A stretch of 64,000 nt of DNA from NCBI RefSeq assembly GCF_001693415.1, contig NZ_MAKX01000001.1, positions 496,300-560,299 on the forward strand. The letters are read 5' to 3'. The position numbers and the translations under genes were made by a program. The notes under the pieces were generated by a model. The model was not told the origin of the DNA. It did not search any database and was given only the letters and a program-made list of their open reading frames with translations. Source of the stretch: Tenacibaculum soleae. Lineage in GTDB: Bacteria; Bacteroidota; Bacteroidia; Flavobacteriales; Flavobacteriaceae. Shown here in pieces: positions 1-8,576 of this stretch; within the stretch, counting starts at the first letter, position 1; every line of letters starts with the position of its first letter.

Positions 1-1
1 T

Positions 2-316
2 TTAACAGGTAAAAAGAAATTTCAAACTACATATGATGGTGTAAAATTTAAGTTTTCAACCGAAAAAAACTTACAGACTTTTAATGAAAACCCGACAAAA
101 TATATTCCGCAATATGGTGGTTATTGTGCGTATGCCGTAGCTGAAAGAAATAAAAAAATGTACATCGATCCCGAATTTTATGAAATTAGAGATCATAAAT
201 TATACCTTTTTTATAATCCATGGATTGGTAGTGTTTTAGAAAATTGGCAAGAAGGAGATGTTGAAAAAAGAAGAGAAAAAGGAGATATTAATTGGAAAAC
301 CTTAAAAAATAAATAA
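2..316 (+). CDS. YHS domain-containing protein (5' end outside window)
   Basis: Only the C-terminal 104 residues are present; the reading frame is open from the window edge to a TAA. It contains the block YIPQYGGYCAYAV followed by an acidic/basic tail ending in NWKTLKNK, and it is clearly a paralogue of the next gene, which has the same YIPQYGGYCAYA block. YHS domains are small cysteine-containing modules often tied to metal binding; secreted flavobacterial forms have no established function. Only one base separates this stop from the next start, so the two are probably cotranscribed tandem duplicates. Confidence 0.85.
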   Translation, partial: LTGKKKFQTTYDGVKFKFSTEKNLQTFNENPTKYIPQYGGYCAYAVAERNKKMYIDPEFYEIRDHKLYLFYNPWIGSVLENWQEGDVEKRREKGDINWKTLKNK

Positions 317-317
317 C

Positions 318-758
318 ATGAAGTTTTTATATCTCTTTCTTTTTTTATTTTCGACCACTATATACAGTCAACAAAAAGAGTACAATACTAAAAATGGAGT
401 ACTAGCAAATGGTTATGACGTGGTTGCTTATTTTTCAAATAAAGCTGTAAAAGGAAATAAAAAAATTAGCGCAAAATACAAAGGCGTCTCTTTTTTATTT
501 TCATCACAAAAAAACTTACAATTATTTCAAAAAAACCCAGTAAAATATATTCCTCAATATGGTGGTTATTGTGCATATGCTATTGGTAAAACAGGAAAAA
601 AAGTAAGTATTAATCCAAAAACCTTTGAAATTAGAAACCATAAATTGTACTTGTTTTACAATTCTTGGGGAACCAATACCTTAAAACTTTGGCAACAAGA
701 AAACCCTGAAAAATTAAGGAAACAAGCCAATAAAAATTGGAAAAAAATAACTAATTAA
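318..758 (+). CDS. secreted YHS domain-containing protein
   Basis: 146 residues. Residues 1-17 look like a signal peptide (hydrophobic run ending TTIYSQ), so the product is probably exported. The YHS module follows, with NGYDVVAYF at about 31-39 and YGGYCAYAIG at 81-90; the single conserved cysteine (C85) is in that block. The C-terminal part repeats the pattern of the preceding partial gene (EIRxHKLYLFYN, NWKK), so the two arose by tandem duplication. The family is known in secreted and metal-related proteins, but the role of this type is not established. A strong hairpin terminator lies downstream. Confidence 0.85.
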   Translation: MKFLYLFLFLFSTTIYSQQKEYNTKNGVLANGYDVVAYFSNKAVKGNKKISAKYKGVSFLFSSQKNLQLFQKNPVKYIPQYGGYCAYAIGKTGKKVSINPKTFEIRNHKLYLFYNSWGTNTLKLWQQENPEKLRKQANKNWKKITN

Positions 759-788
759 TACTATTTTATCTTTAAAAAATCTTTTTAA

Positions 789-819
789 AAGAGCTGAAAT
801 TATTCAGCTCTTTTTTTTC
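789..819 (+). terminator. intrinsic terminator after YHS genes
   Basis: Ten-base perfect stem AAGAGCTGAA / TTCAGCTCTT with a four-base loop, followed by a T run. It separates the YHS pair from glpD. Confidence 0.85.
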
Positions 820-820
820 T

Positions 821-828
821 TATTTTTG
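821..828 (+). promoter_or_regulatory. -7 promoter element for glpD (TATTTTTG)
   Basis: Exact match to the Bacteroidota -7 consensus TAnnTTTG, 18 bases before the glpD ATG at 847 and directly after the upstream terminator. No TTG is seen at the usual -33 position. Confidence 0.5.
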
Positions 829-846
829 TTACATAAAAAGCTACCT

Positions 847-2493
847 ATGAACAATTTTTCTTTTTTCAACCGAAAAAATATTCAAAAAGAATTACAAGAA
901 ACCGAATATGATATTTTAATTATTGGTGGCGGAATTACCGGCGCAGGTATTGCTTTAGATGCCGCTTCTCGAGGAATGAAAGTTGCTTTAATTGAAAAAA
1001 ACGATTTTGCTTCTGGTACCTCCAGTAAATCAACCAAACTAATACATGGTGGGTTACGTTATTTAAAACAATTTGATTTTTGGTTGGTAAAAGAAGTAGG
1101 TACCGAGCGTGCCATTGTACATAAATTAGCACCACATTTAGTGGTTCCTGAAAAAATGATTTTACCACTTATTGATGGTGGAACTTATGGTTCGTGGTTA
1201 ACCTCTGTAGGCCTAAAAGTGTACGATGTTTTAGCTGCAGTTGAAGGAGATGATAAGCGTAAAATGTTAACAAAAAATGAAGCTTTAATAAAAGAACCTT
1301 TGTTACCATCAGCTATTTTAAACGGTGCTGGTTATTATGCCGAATATCGTACTGATGATGCGCGTTTAACCATAGAAGTTTTAAAAACAGCCACTCAATA
1401 CAATGCGCAAGTATTAAATTATACAAAAGCAACCGAATTTATCTATGAAAAAAATAGAGTTGTTGGCGCAAAAGTTACTGATGAATTTACAAATGAAAAC
1501 TACAATATTAATGCTAAATATGTAGTAAACGCCGCAGGACCTTGGGTAGATGAATTACGACAAATTAACAACTCTAAAATTGGTAAAAGATTACACTTAA
1601 CAAAAGGTGTACATTTGGTGGTAGCTCATGATAAATTACCTGTAAAACAATCGGTTTATTTTGATGTGCCCGATGGTCGAATGATGTTTGCTATTCCTCG
1701 TGGAAAAGTTACCTATTTTGGTACTACTGATACCAATTATCAACAAGATAAAAATGAAGTAAAAACTTCAATTGTTGATGCTTTGTATTTAATTGAAGCG
1801 GTAAATAATATGTTTGCAAATGTTACTTTAACTTTAGATGATATACAATCGTCTTGGGCAGGCTTACGTCCCTTAATACATGAAGAAGGTAAATCGGCTT
1901 CAGAATTATCTCGTAAAGATGAAATTTTTGTTTCAGACACCAAACTAATATCAATTGCTGGAGGTAAACTTACAGGATACCGTAAAATGGCAGAACGTAT
2001 TGTTGATATGGTTGCTAAAAAAATGAAGCGTCGTTTCGAATCTGAATTTGACCCAATACAAACCGAAGAAATTGTATTAGCTGGCGGACCATTTCAAAAT
2101 TATAAATCTGTAAATATCTATATCAATCAAGTTTTTAAAAATCTAAAAAATTATGGATTTACAAAAACAGATGCTGCTTATTTAATACATAATTATGGAA
2201 AACAAACCGACATTATTATTGATAAGTTTGATGAATTAAAAGAAACTAATTTAGAACTTCGTTTATTAAAAGCCGAAGTTTGGTTTACCATTAATCATGA
2301 AATGACTTGTACACCAACTGACTTTTTTATGAGGCGTACCGGACGTCTATTTTTTGATAAACCAAGTGTAGACACCTATAAAAAAGCAATTTTAAATGAG
2401 TTTGTTAAATACTTTAATTGGTCTGAAGCAGCTACTGAAATACAACTACAAGAGTTAGAAAGTAAAATAGATTTAGCCGTAAATTTCAAATAA
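847..2493 (+). CDS. glpD: aerobic glycerol-3-phosphate dehydrogenase
   Basis: 548 residues when started at the ATG at 847; an in-frame TTG at 826 lies inside the promoter and is rejected. GlpD is a membrane-associated FAD enzyme that oxidises sn-glycerol-3-phosphate to dihydroxyacetone phosphate and passes electrons to quinone. The dinucleotide-binding motif GGGITGAG sits at about residues 27-34, followed by the family blocks ASGTSSKSTKLIHGGLRYL and, near the middle, YFGTTDT. The C-terminal part holds the all-alpha DAO_C region. Length is typical of the family. It is not next to glpK or a glycerol facilitator, unlike many glp operons. Confidence 0.97.
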   Translation: MNNFSFFNRKNIQKELQETEYDILIIGGGITGAGIALDAASRGMKVALIEKNDFASGTSSKSTKLIHGGLRYLKQFDFWLVKEVGTERAIVHKLAPHLVVPEKMILPLIDGGTYGSWLTSVGLKVYDVLAAVEGDDKRKMLTKNEALIKEPLLPSAILNGAGYYAEYRTDDARLTIEVLKTATQYNAQVLNYTKATEFIYEKNRVVGAKVTDEFTNENYNINAKYVVNAAGPWVDELRQINNSKIGKRLHLTKGVHLVVAHDKLPVKQSVYFDVPDGRMMFAIPRGKVTYFGTTDTNYQQDKNEVKTSIVDALYLIEAVNNMFANVTLTLDDIQSSWAGLRPLIHEEGKSASELSRKDEIFVSDTKLISIAGGKLTGYRKMAERIVDMVAKKMKRRFESEFDPIQTEEIVLAGGPFQNYKSVNIYINQVFKNLKNYGFTKTDAAYLIHNYGKQTDIIIDKFDELKETNLELRLLKAEVWFTINHEMTCTPTDFFMRRTGRLFFDKPSVDTYKKAILNEFVKYFNWSEAATEIQLQELESKIDLAVNFK

Positions 2494-2515
2494 TATATAA
2501 ATAACAATAATATTG

Positions 2516-2523
2516 TATCTTTG
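2516..2523 (+). promoter_or_regulatory. -7 promoter element (TATCTTTG) upstream of the 2581 gene
   Basis: TATCTTTG followed by C matches TAnnTTTG(Y). It lies between the glpD stop and the ATG at 2581, giving a leader of roughly 50 bases. Confidence 0.45.
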
Positions 2524-2580
2524 CTGACCTTAATTTTTTTAAAATTAAAAAGCTATTGTTATCCCCTAAATTTCAGTAAG

Positions 2581-3087
2581 ATGAAACTAAAAATTATAGT
2601 TGTATTATTTCTATTCACAAGCTTTATAAGTTTTGCTCAATCAGTAAATATTATATCTGATACTGATTTTGATAATCTTAAAATAAATAGTGCAAAATTA
2701 GTTGATTTAAAAAAAACTAAAGGTAATCAACCCAAAGTTGAAACCTTATTAGGTGCAGTAACTTCATATAAAGTTGACGAAAACGAAACGTATTATTATT
2801 TTGTTTTTAATGGCCTTAAAATTGATTTTTCAACTCTTGGAAAAAGCAAACCTTATATAGAATCATTTGAAGTAAATAGTAAGGATGCTACTTTGGCTAT
2901 TAAAGATATAAATATTACTATTGGAGATAATATAAGTAAATTAGGTACTATTGTTTTTAGCGTAGGAAGAAATGGTGCTAAAAGTATTTTATATTCAACT
3001 TGCGAAGATTGTGATATTTTTGTGAATATCGAATTTGATCAAACATCAAATCTTATTACTAAAATTAGTTATATGGATATGTCATAA
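2581..3087 (+). CDS. secreted protein of unknown function
   Basis: 168 residues from the ATG at 2581; the longer open frame back to 2521 would place non-secretory sequence before the signal peptide and would overlap the -7 box, so it is rejected. Residues 1-20 form a typical signal peptide (MKLKIIVVLFLFTSFISFAQ). The mature part is beta-rich and has a CxxC pair (CEDC) near residue 140. I do not recognise the family. It stands alone, with its own -7 element upstream and a strong bidirectional terminator downstream. Confidence 0.75.
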   Translation: MKLKIIVVLFLFTSFISFAQSVNIISDTDFDNLKINSAKLVDLKKTKGNQPKVETLLGAVTSYKVDENETYYYFVFNGLKIDFSTLGKSKPYIESFEVNSKDATLAIKDINITIGDNISKLGTIVFSVGRNGAKSILYSTCEDCDIFVNIEFDQTSNLITKISYMDMS

Positions 3088-3110
3088 ATTAAATTTCTAA
3101 TTTTAACAAT

Positions 3111-3153
3111 AAAAAAAAAGAGGTAGTATTTTAAAATACTACCTCTTTTTTTT
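3111..3153. terminator. bidirectional terminator
   Basis: Perfect palindrome with arms AGGTAGTATTTT / AAAATACTACCT, flanked by an A run on the left and a T run on the right. It serves the convergent genes on both sides, and its right end overlaps the stop codon of the MFS gene. Confidence 0.9.
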
Positions 3154-4420
3154 ATGTTATATTTTCATGCGCCTCTAAATCCTTTGTTAAATCTAACTTT
3201 CGTAATGTAGGGTTTATAATTCCTGTAGTTACAACGGTAATTAAGGTCATAGTTCCGCCAAAAACAACAGCTGTTATCGTTCCCATTAACTTTGCTGTAA
3301 CACCACTTTCAAAAGCGCCTAATTCGTTAGAAGAACCAACAAACATCGAATTTACCGAAGCTACTCTACCTCGCATATGATCGGGAGTTTTTAATTGTAA
3401 AATTGTTTGACGTATTACCATTGAAACTCCGTCGGTAACACCACTAAAAAATAAAGCAAGTATCGAAATCCAAAATACGGATGACAAACCAAATACAATA
3501 ATACAAATACCAAAGCCAAAAATAGCCGTTAATAGCTTCATTCCAGCATTTTTACTAATAGGTATATAAGCAGTAATTAACATTGTTAAAAAAGCTCCTA
3601 TTGCTGGTGCTGCGCGTAAGGCACCAAAACCTTCAGGTCCTACTTTTAAAATATCTTGCGCATATATAGGTAATAAAGCTACTGCCCCTCCAAAAAGTAC
3701 CGAAATCATATCTAAAGTAATGGCACCCAAAATAGCTTTTGTTTTAAATACAAAACGAACCCCTTCTCTTAAACTTTTCATTACTGGTTCTCCAATTTTT
3801 GGATTTAATATTGGTTTCTTTTTTACAAAAAATACCATTAAGAAAGAGAATAATACTAATCCGAAAACAATACAAAGTGACCAATGAACGCCCATCCACG
3901 AAATGGTAAAACCAGCAAAAGCGGGTCCTAATACCGAGGCCATTTGCCAAGTAGAACTACTCCAGGTTGCTGCATTAGGATATAATTTTTTAGGTACTAT
4001 TAAGGCTATTAATGAAAATATAGTTGGTCCAAAGAATGAACGTAAAAGTCCACCAAAAAAAACCAATGCGTATATAGCATATAACACTGTGTTTTTTTTC
4101 CATCCTTCAATAAAACTTGGTAGTGTTAAAAAAAATAAGCCTAAACTTATTAAAGAAAAGGCACCGATGCAGAGTGCTAGTAAATTTCGTTTTTCTTTCT
4201 GATCAACAATATGCCCTGCAAATAATGCCATTGATACCGCCGGAATTACTTCCATTAAACCTATAATACCTAATGATAACGGATTTTTAGTAATACTATA
4301 CACTTGCCATTCGATAATAATAAATTGCATAGACCATGCAAAAACTAACGCAAAACGAACTAAAAGAAAAATATTAAACTCTTTGATTCTTAGTGATGCG
4401 TAAGGATCTTTTTTATCCAT
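3152..4420 (-). CDS. MFS transporter (EntS/MFS_3-like exporter)
   Basis: 422 residues with about twelve hydrophobic segments, typical of the major facilitator superfamily. The loop between helices 2 and 3 carries AGHIVDQKEKRN, equivalent to the MFS signature G-x-x-x-D-R/K-x-x-R/K. The central FGPTIFSLIALIVP and the long C-terminal half fit the MFS_3 group, which includes enterobactin exporter EntS and macrolide exporters. The substrate cannot be inferred. It follows the ACT-domain gene by four bases on the same strand, so the two are probably cotranscribed. Confidence 0.85.
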   Translation of the reverse strand: MDKKDPYASLRIKEFNIFLLVRFALVFAWSMQFIIIEWQVYSITKNPLSLGIIGLMEVIPAVSMALFAGHIVDQKEKRNLLALCIGAFSLISLGLFFLTLPSFIEGWKKNTVLYAIYALVFFGGLLRSFFGPTIFSLIALIVPKKLYPNAATWSSSTWQMASVLGPAFAGFTISWMGVHWSLCIVFGLVLFSFLMVFFVKKKPILNPKIGEPVMKSLREGVRFVFKTKAILGAITLDMISVLFGGAVALLPIYAQDILKVGPEGFGALRAAPAIGAFLTMLITAYIPISKNAGMKLLTAIFGFGICIIVFGLSSVFWISILALFFSGVTDGVSMVIRQTILQLKTPDHMRGRVASVNSMFVGSSNELGAFESGVTAKLMGTITAVVFGGTMTLITVVTTGIINPTLRKLDLTKDLEAHENIT

Positions 4421-4424
4421 TTTA

Positions 4425-5084
4425 TTAATTCAGTTTTAGGTCCATCAAAATAGCAAAAGTTTCGTTTACATCTTCTTCTTTTACAACAATCGTCATTTCA
4501 TGAGTTGTAGAAATTACTTCTTGTACAGCAATATTTGCCCAAGCAAATTGCTTTAAAATAAAGTAATAAATCCCTGACTGTTCTAAGTTATCCTTAGGAA
4601 GTTTAATGGTTATAGAAGCTAAATCATTAACATTATTTATTAATGTTTCACTTTTAAAAATTTCTTCTACATAATGTTGTAAATTTTTACTGGTAACAAT
4701 ATTTGTTTCGAAAATTCCTTGAGAAACCGTTAAAAAGTAATCATTACTATCAGCTGATTTACTTAAAATTTTAGCAATTTCTTTTAATAATGATGGCGTA
4801 TTTTTAAAGGTAAAATCACATAAATCAGATCGAACAATAACGTCTCCTAAATCGAGTGCTAATTTTTTAATATTTTTTCGAACACGAAGTTCATTTGCAG
4901 GTGATAATCTATTTATAGCCATCATAACTGCACCAACCTTTACATCCTTTTTAAGTAATTTAGATACTTCTGGTAGTACAACTCTTGCTAACGAAGATAC
5001 ATTGATTAACTTTTCATTTAAAGCCTCTTCAATAAAAGGAGTTTTTCTTATTGTAATTTCTACGGCTTCTTGAATTGTTTTCAT
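4425..5084 (-). CDS. ACT-like domain protein (aspartokinase-type regulatory region without the kinase)
   Basis: 219 residues. The N-terminal ~80 residues are helical and basic (KNIKKLALDLG), and the C-terminal ~130 residues show the repeating beta-alpha-beta pattern and spacing of tandem ACT-like modules (for example GIYYFILKQFAWANIAVQEV and HEMTIVVKEEDVNETFAIL). Proteins of this kind are often labelled aspartate kinase, but the amino-acid kinase domain is absent and the length is about half that of a real enzyme. I infer a small-molecule-sensing regulator; ligand unknown. A -7 promoter element lies upstream, and the MFS gene follows in the same unit. Confidence 0.6.
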   Translation of the reverse strand: MKTIQEAVEITIRKTPFIEEALNEKLINVSSLARVVLPEVSKLLKKDVKVGAVMMAINRLSPANELRVRKNIKKLALDLGDVIVRSDLCDFTFKNTPSLLKEIAKILSKSADSNDYFLTVSQGIFETNIVTSKNLQHYVEEIFKSETLINNVNDLASITIKLPKDNLEQSGIYYFILKQFAWANIAVQEVISTTHEMTIVVKEEDVNETFAILMDLKLN

Positions 5085-5103
5085 TTATTTGTTTAATTTT
5101 AAA

Positions 5104-5111
5104 CAAAAATA
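5104..5111 (-). promoter_or_regulatory. -7 promoter element (TATTTTTG on minus strand) for the ACT/MFS unit
   Basis: Plus-strand CAAAAATA reads TATTTTTG on the minus strand, 20 bases before the ATG at 5084. The gap 5112-5301 is very AT-rich and shows no gene. Confidence 0.45.
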
Positions 5112-5301
5112 ATTAAAATATAACTAACAGTAAAATTAATCTATTTTTAAATATTTGTAATAAATACTACAAAAATATTTGTTAATCAGAATTTTAAATT
5201 AAATTTGTTTCTTATACAAAACCTACACAACTAAATTACAGAAGCGATTGATGGGTCAACTTCTTTTTATTAAGAAGGATTATTTGTACAAATGCAAACA
5301 A

Positions 5302-6297
5302 CTAATCTAATCTATTTGTTAACTTTAAAAACTCATCTTTCGCTTCTTTTTTACCGTATAACACATTGTACACAGCATCAATTATAGGAGTTTTTGCGCC
5401 ATTTTTTTGATTGATTTCAAAAGCACTCTTAGTAGCATAATATCCTTCAGCAACCATACTCATTTCTAACATTGCCGATTTTACAGTGTAGCCTTTACCA
5501 ATCATGTTACCAAACATTCTATTTCTACTAAAAACGGAATATCCGGTAACTAATAAATCACCTAAATAAGCTGAGTTATTAATATTACGTTTCATTTTAT
5601 GTACCTTTTTAATAAAACGTTTCATCTCTCTTATACCATTACTCATTAATACTGCCTGAAAATTATCACCATATCCTAAACCATGAGCAATACCAGCTGC
5701 AATAGCATAAATATTTTTTAACATAGCTGCATATTCGGTACCAATAATATCATCAGATATTTTAGTTTTTATATAACGCCCCGAAATGTACTTACTTAAA
5801 TCGGTTGCTTTTTCTTGATCTTGACAAGCTAAAGTTAAATACGATAAACGTTCCATTGCAACCTCTTCTGCATGACAAGGCCCAGTAATTACCCCAATAT
5901 TATTAAAAGGTATATTATATTTTTGATGAAAATGTTCGCCAACAATCAATCCTGTTTCAGGTACAATTCCTTTAATTGCTGAAAAAATTATTTTATTTTT
6001 TAATGATGCAGTTAATTTTTCGAGTTCAGTATTTACAAAAGCAGAAGGAATTGCAAAAATTAATATATCGTAATTTTTAACGATATAATTCATATCCTCT
6101 GATAAATTTAATTGTTTTGGATGTAATTCTGCAGAGCTTAAATAACTAGGGTTATGCTTATTACGTTTTATATGTTCAATAGCATATATACTTCGCATAT
6201 ACCATCCAATAGTGTCTAAATTTTCAGATAACATTTTTACAATGGCAGTAGCCCAACTTCCGCCACCTAAAACTGCTATTTTAGCTTGCTTACTCAT
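5302..6297 (-). CDS. gpsA: glycerol-3-phosphate dehydrogenase [NAD(P)+]
   Basis: 331 residues. GpsA reduces dihydroxyacetone phosphate to sn-glycerol-3-phosphate, the backbone for phospholipid synthesis. The N-terminal Rossmann motif GGGSWATA is at residues 11-18. Further family blocks are FAIPSAFVN, SAIKGIVPETG, NIGVITGPCHAEEV (the conserved GPxxAxE), and EYAAMLKNIYAIAAGIAHG with the catalytic-lysine region. The C-terminal helical part contains the NSAYLGDLLVTGYSVFSRNR block. Length is normal. It is monocistronic with its own -7 element. Confidence 0.96.
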   Translation of the reverse strand: MSKQAKIAVLGGGSWATAIVKMLSENLDTIGWYMRSIYAIEHIKRNKHNPSYLSSAELHPKQLNLSEDMNYIVKNYDILIFAIPSAFVNTELEKLTASLKNKIIFSAIKGIVPETGLIVGEHFHQKYNIPFNNIGVITGPCHAEEVAMERLSYLTLACQDQEKATDLSKYISGRYIKTKISDDIIGTEYAAMLKNIYAIAAGIAHGLGYGDNFQAVLMSNGIREMKRFIKKVHKMKRNINNSAYLGDLLVTGYSVFSRNRMFGNMIGKGYTVKSAMLEMSMVAEGYYATKSAFEINQKNGAKTPIIDAVYNVLYGKKEAKDEFLKLTNRLD

Positions 6298-6317
6298 ATC
6301 GTAGTTTGTTTGTTATA

Positions 6318-6325
6318 CAAAATTA
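6318..6325 (-). promoter_or_regulatory. -7 promoter element (TAATTTTG on minus strand) for gpsA
   Basis: Plus-strand CAAAATTA, 20 bases upstream of the gpsA ATG, matches TAnnTTTG on the minus strand. Confidence 0.45.
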
Positions 6326-6362
6326 ATAAAACTATATACTACTATCTAAACCTTAAGGGTAT

Positions 6363-6370
6363 TATATTTG
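6363..6370 (+). promoter_or_regulatory. -7 promoter element (TATATTTG) for dut
   Basis: Perfect TAnnTTTG match 22 bases before the dut ATG. It lies back to back with the gpsA promoter in the 95-base divergent spacer. Confidence 0.55.
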
Positions 6371-6392
6371 AATATTAAAAAAATTAAATCGA

Positions 6393-6824
6393 ATGAACGT
6401 ACAAATAATCAACAAATCAAAACATCAAACTCCTACTTATGAAACTGAAGCTTCTGCCGGAATGGATTTACGTGCAAATATTGAAGAAGCAATTACACTA
6501 AAACCTTTAGAAAGAACTATTATAAAAACTGGTTTATTTATCGCTTTACCTGTTGGATTTGAGGCACAAGTACGTCCGCGAAGCGGATTGGCAGCTAAAA
6601 AAGGAATTACTGTTTTAAATGCTCCTGGAACTGTGGATGCTGATTATCGTGGTGAAATTGGTGTAATTTTGGTAAACTTATCTAATGAAGTTTTTATAGT
6701 AAATGATGGTGAGCGTATTGCACAATTAGTTATTGCAAAACACGAACGTGTAAACTGGCAAGAAGTTACTTTTTTAAATGAAACTGCACGTGGTACAGGT
6801 GGTTTTGGTAGTACGGGAGTTTAA
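6393..6824 (+). CDS. dut: dUTP diphosphatase
   Basis: 143 residues, the normal size of a trimeric dUTPase. It hydrolyses dUTP to dUMP and pyrophosphate, keeping uracil out of DNA and feeding dTMP synthesis. All family motifs are visible: AGMDLRA at 22-28 (motif 1), PRSG at 62-65 (motif 2), [11 protein letters not shown] at 79-89 (motif 3, catalytic Asp), GERIAQLVI at about 106-114 (motif 4) and [10 protein letters not shown] at 133-142 (motif 5, the flexible P-loop-like tail). The stop is shared with the convergent acetyltransferase gene in a TTAA overlap. Confidence 0.97.
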   Translation: MNVQIINKSKHQTPTYETEASAGMDLRANIEEAITLKPLERTIIKTGLFIALPVGFEAQVRPRSGLAAKKGITVLNAPGTVDADYRGEIGVILVNLSNEVFIVNDGERIAQLVIAKHERVNWQEVTFLNETARGTGGFGSTGV

Positions 6825-7360
6825 GTTATTTTTTTATAAAGTTGACTCATTTTACGAACCTCATCATATAATAGTTCAAAACATAAAAAACAATGTGAAT
6901 AATATTGGTATTCGAATTTTTTATAAAATTCAAAAGCTTGTGGTTGCGCATCCATCGCATCTAACCAAACTATTTCATATTGTTTTTTAATAGCTTGATT
7001 TTCTAACCAACTTAATAATTTTTTACCGATTCCGTTGCCTTGTGTTTTTTTATGTAAATAAATACGGTGTAATTTTACGCATTTTTTGGTGTTAAAATCT
7101 CCTAGTTTTTCTTCCCAAATAATTCTAAAATTACCTATTATTTCATTGTTAAAAATCACAAAATAATTTTCAGATTTTTTATCTAAAAGTTCATTATTAA
7201 ATTTTTCTTTTGAGTATTGCGTATTTACGTACCAAGCTCCTCCATCTTTCCAAAAATGACTATAAGCTGGTGGATAAATTTCTTTCATTAATCTGAAAAA
7301 AATCTCTGAATCTGTATTCAAAATTTCTTTTAAATGTATGTTTTCTGAAATGTAAATCAT
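6821..7360 (-). CDS. GNAT family N-acetyltransferase
   Basis: 179 residues with the GNAT fold. Motif A, the acetyl-CoA binding loop, is seen as [19 protein letters not shown] (Q/RxxGxG/A) near residue 110, followed by [20 protein letters not shown], the usual motif B with the C-terminal FYxKxGF-like turn. The acceptor substrate is unknown. The 3' end overlaps dut by four bases, so transcripts of the two genes are antisense at their ends. It lies downstream of recA on the same strand, but a strong recA terminator separates them. Confidence 0.85.
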   Translation of the reverse strand: MIYISENIHLKEILNTDSEIFFRLMKEIYPPAYSHFWKDGGAWYVNTQYSKEKFNNELLDKKSENYFVIFNNEIIGNFRIIWEEKLGDFNTKKCVKLHRIYLHKKTQGNGIGKKLLSWLENQAIKKQYEIVWLDAMDAQPQAFEFYKKFEYQYYSHCFLCFELLYDEVRKMSQLYKKIT

Positions 7361-7395
7361 TCTTTTAAAATCTAAATTTATATTAATATACTAAA

Positions 7396-7428
7396 CAAAA
7401 AGCTGTTGATTTCTCAACAGCTTTTTTA
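7396..7428 (-). terminator. intrinsic terminator of recA
   Basis: Stem AGCTGTTGA / TCAACAGCT with a four-base loop, flanked by A's on the left and T's on the right. On the minus strand it ends recA transcription before the acetyltransferase gene. Confidence 0.8.
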
Positions 7429-7453
7429 ATAAATAAACCTTTTAATTTAAAAC

Positions 7454-8461
7454 TTATTCTTGATTTTCAATAGCATCTTTTATTTTACCTTCAAGTTCTT
7501 CCATTAATTCAGGATTATCTTTAATTAAGTTTTTAACGGCATCTCTACCTTGCCCTAATTTTGTATCTCCATAGCTAAACCATGAACCACTTTTCTTTAT
7601 AATTCCGTATTCTACACCAATATCTAAAACTTCACCAACTTTTGATATTCCTTTACCATACATAATGTCAAATTCTGCAATTTGAAAAGGTGGTGCTACT
7701 TTATTTTTTACCACTTTTACTTTGGTACTGTTACCAATAACTCTGTCGCCATCTTTTATTTGTGTTCTACGACGAATGTCTAAACGAACAGAAGCATAAA
7801 ATTTTAATGCATTACCACCAGTTGTAGTTTCTGGGTTACCAAACATTACCCCAATTTTTTCACGTAATTGGTTAATAAATATAACAGTACATTTTGTTTT
7901 ACTAATAGTACCTGTTAATTTACGTAAGGCTTGCGACATTAAACGGGCATGTAATCCCATTTTAGAATCTCCCATTTCACCTTCAATCTCTGATTTTGGT
8001 GTTAAAGCAGCAACCGAATCGACTACTACAATATCAACAGCACCTGATCTAATTAAATTATCAGCAATTTCTAGGGCTTGCTCACCATGATCTGGTTGTG
8101 AAATAATTAAATTATCAGTATCAACTCCTAAACTTTCTGCATAAAAACGATCAAAAGCGTGTTCTGCATCAATAAAAGCAGCTATACCTCCTGCTTTTTG
8201 AGCTTCGGCAATTGCATGTATTGTTAAGGTTGTTTTACCTGATGATTCTGGTCCGTATATTTCAATAACTCTTCCACGAGGATATCCTCCTACTCCTAAA
8301 GCTAAATCTAATCCTAAAGATCCTGATGAAATTGCATCTATATCTTCTACTTGACTGTCACCCAGTTTCATAACTGTTCCCTTACCATAAGTTTTATCTA
8401 ACTTATCAAGTGTAAGTTTCAGCGCTTTTAGTTTTGCTTCTTTTTCTTTATCTGCTGCCAT
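7454..8461 (-). CDS. recA: recombinase RecA
   Basis: 335 residues, the normal RecA length. RecA forms filaments on single-stranded DNA, drives homologous pairing, and stimulates LexA-type self-cleavage. The Walker A motif GPESSGKT is at residues 70-77, Walker B is in [12 protein letters not shown], and the L2/MAW-type block [18 protein letters not shown] and the [17 protein letters not shown] block are both intact. The C-terminal tail is acidic ([15 protein letters not shown]). It has its own terminator and no recX next to it. No LexA-type operator was recognised upstream. Confidence 0.99.
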   Translation of the reverse strand: MAADKEKEAKLKALKLTLDKLDKTYGKGTVMKLGDSQVEDIDAISSGSLGLDLALGVGGYPRGRVIEIYGPESSGKTTLTIHAIAEAQKAGGIAAFIDAEHAFDRFYAESLGVDTDNLIISQPDHGEQALEIADNLIRSGAVDIVVVDSVAALTPKSEIEGEMGDSKMGLHARLMSQALRKLTGTISKTKCTVIFINQLREKIGVMFGNPETTTGGNALKFYASVRLDIRRRTQIKDGDRVIGNSTKVKVVKNKVAPPFQIAEFDIMYGKGISKVGEVLDIGVEYGIIKKSGSWFSYGDTKLGQGRDAVKNLIKDNPELMEELEGKIKDAIENQE

Positions 8462-8576
8462 AAATCGTGCTAATTATATTAAAAATAAGAGCAGCTAAGT
8501 TATGAAAAACTACTTTTATTTTACTACCTTTTATGTTACAATATTTGTATTATTGTTTTCATTTAAATTTAAAAAA

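Noticed and set aside
8502..8576. N-terminal extension of the mutarotase-like gene
   Set aside because: The extra 25 residues are encoded by intergenic-like AT-rich sequence and precede the conserved family start; the ATG at 8577 is preferred.
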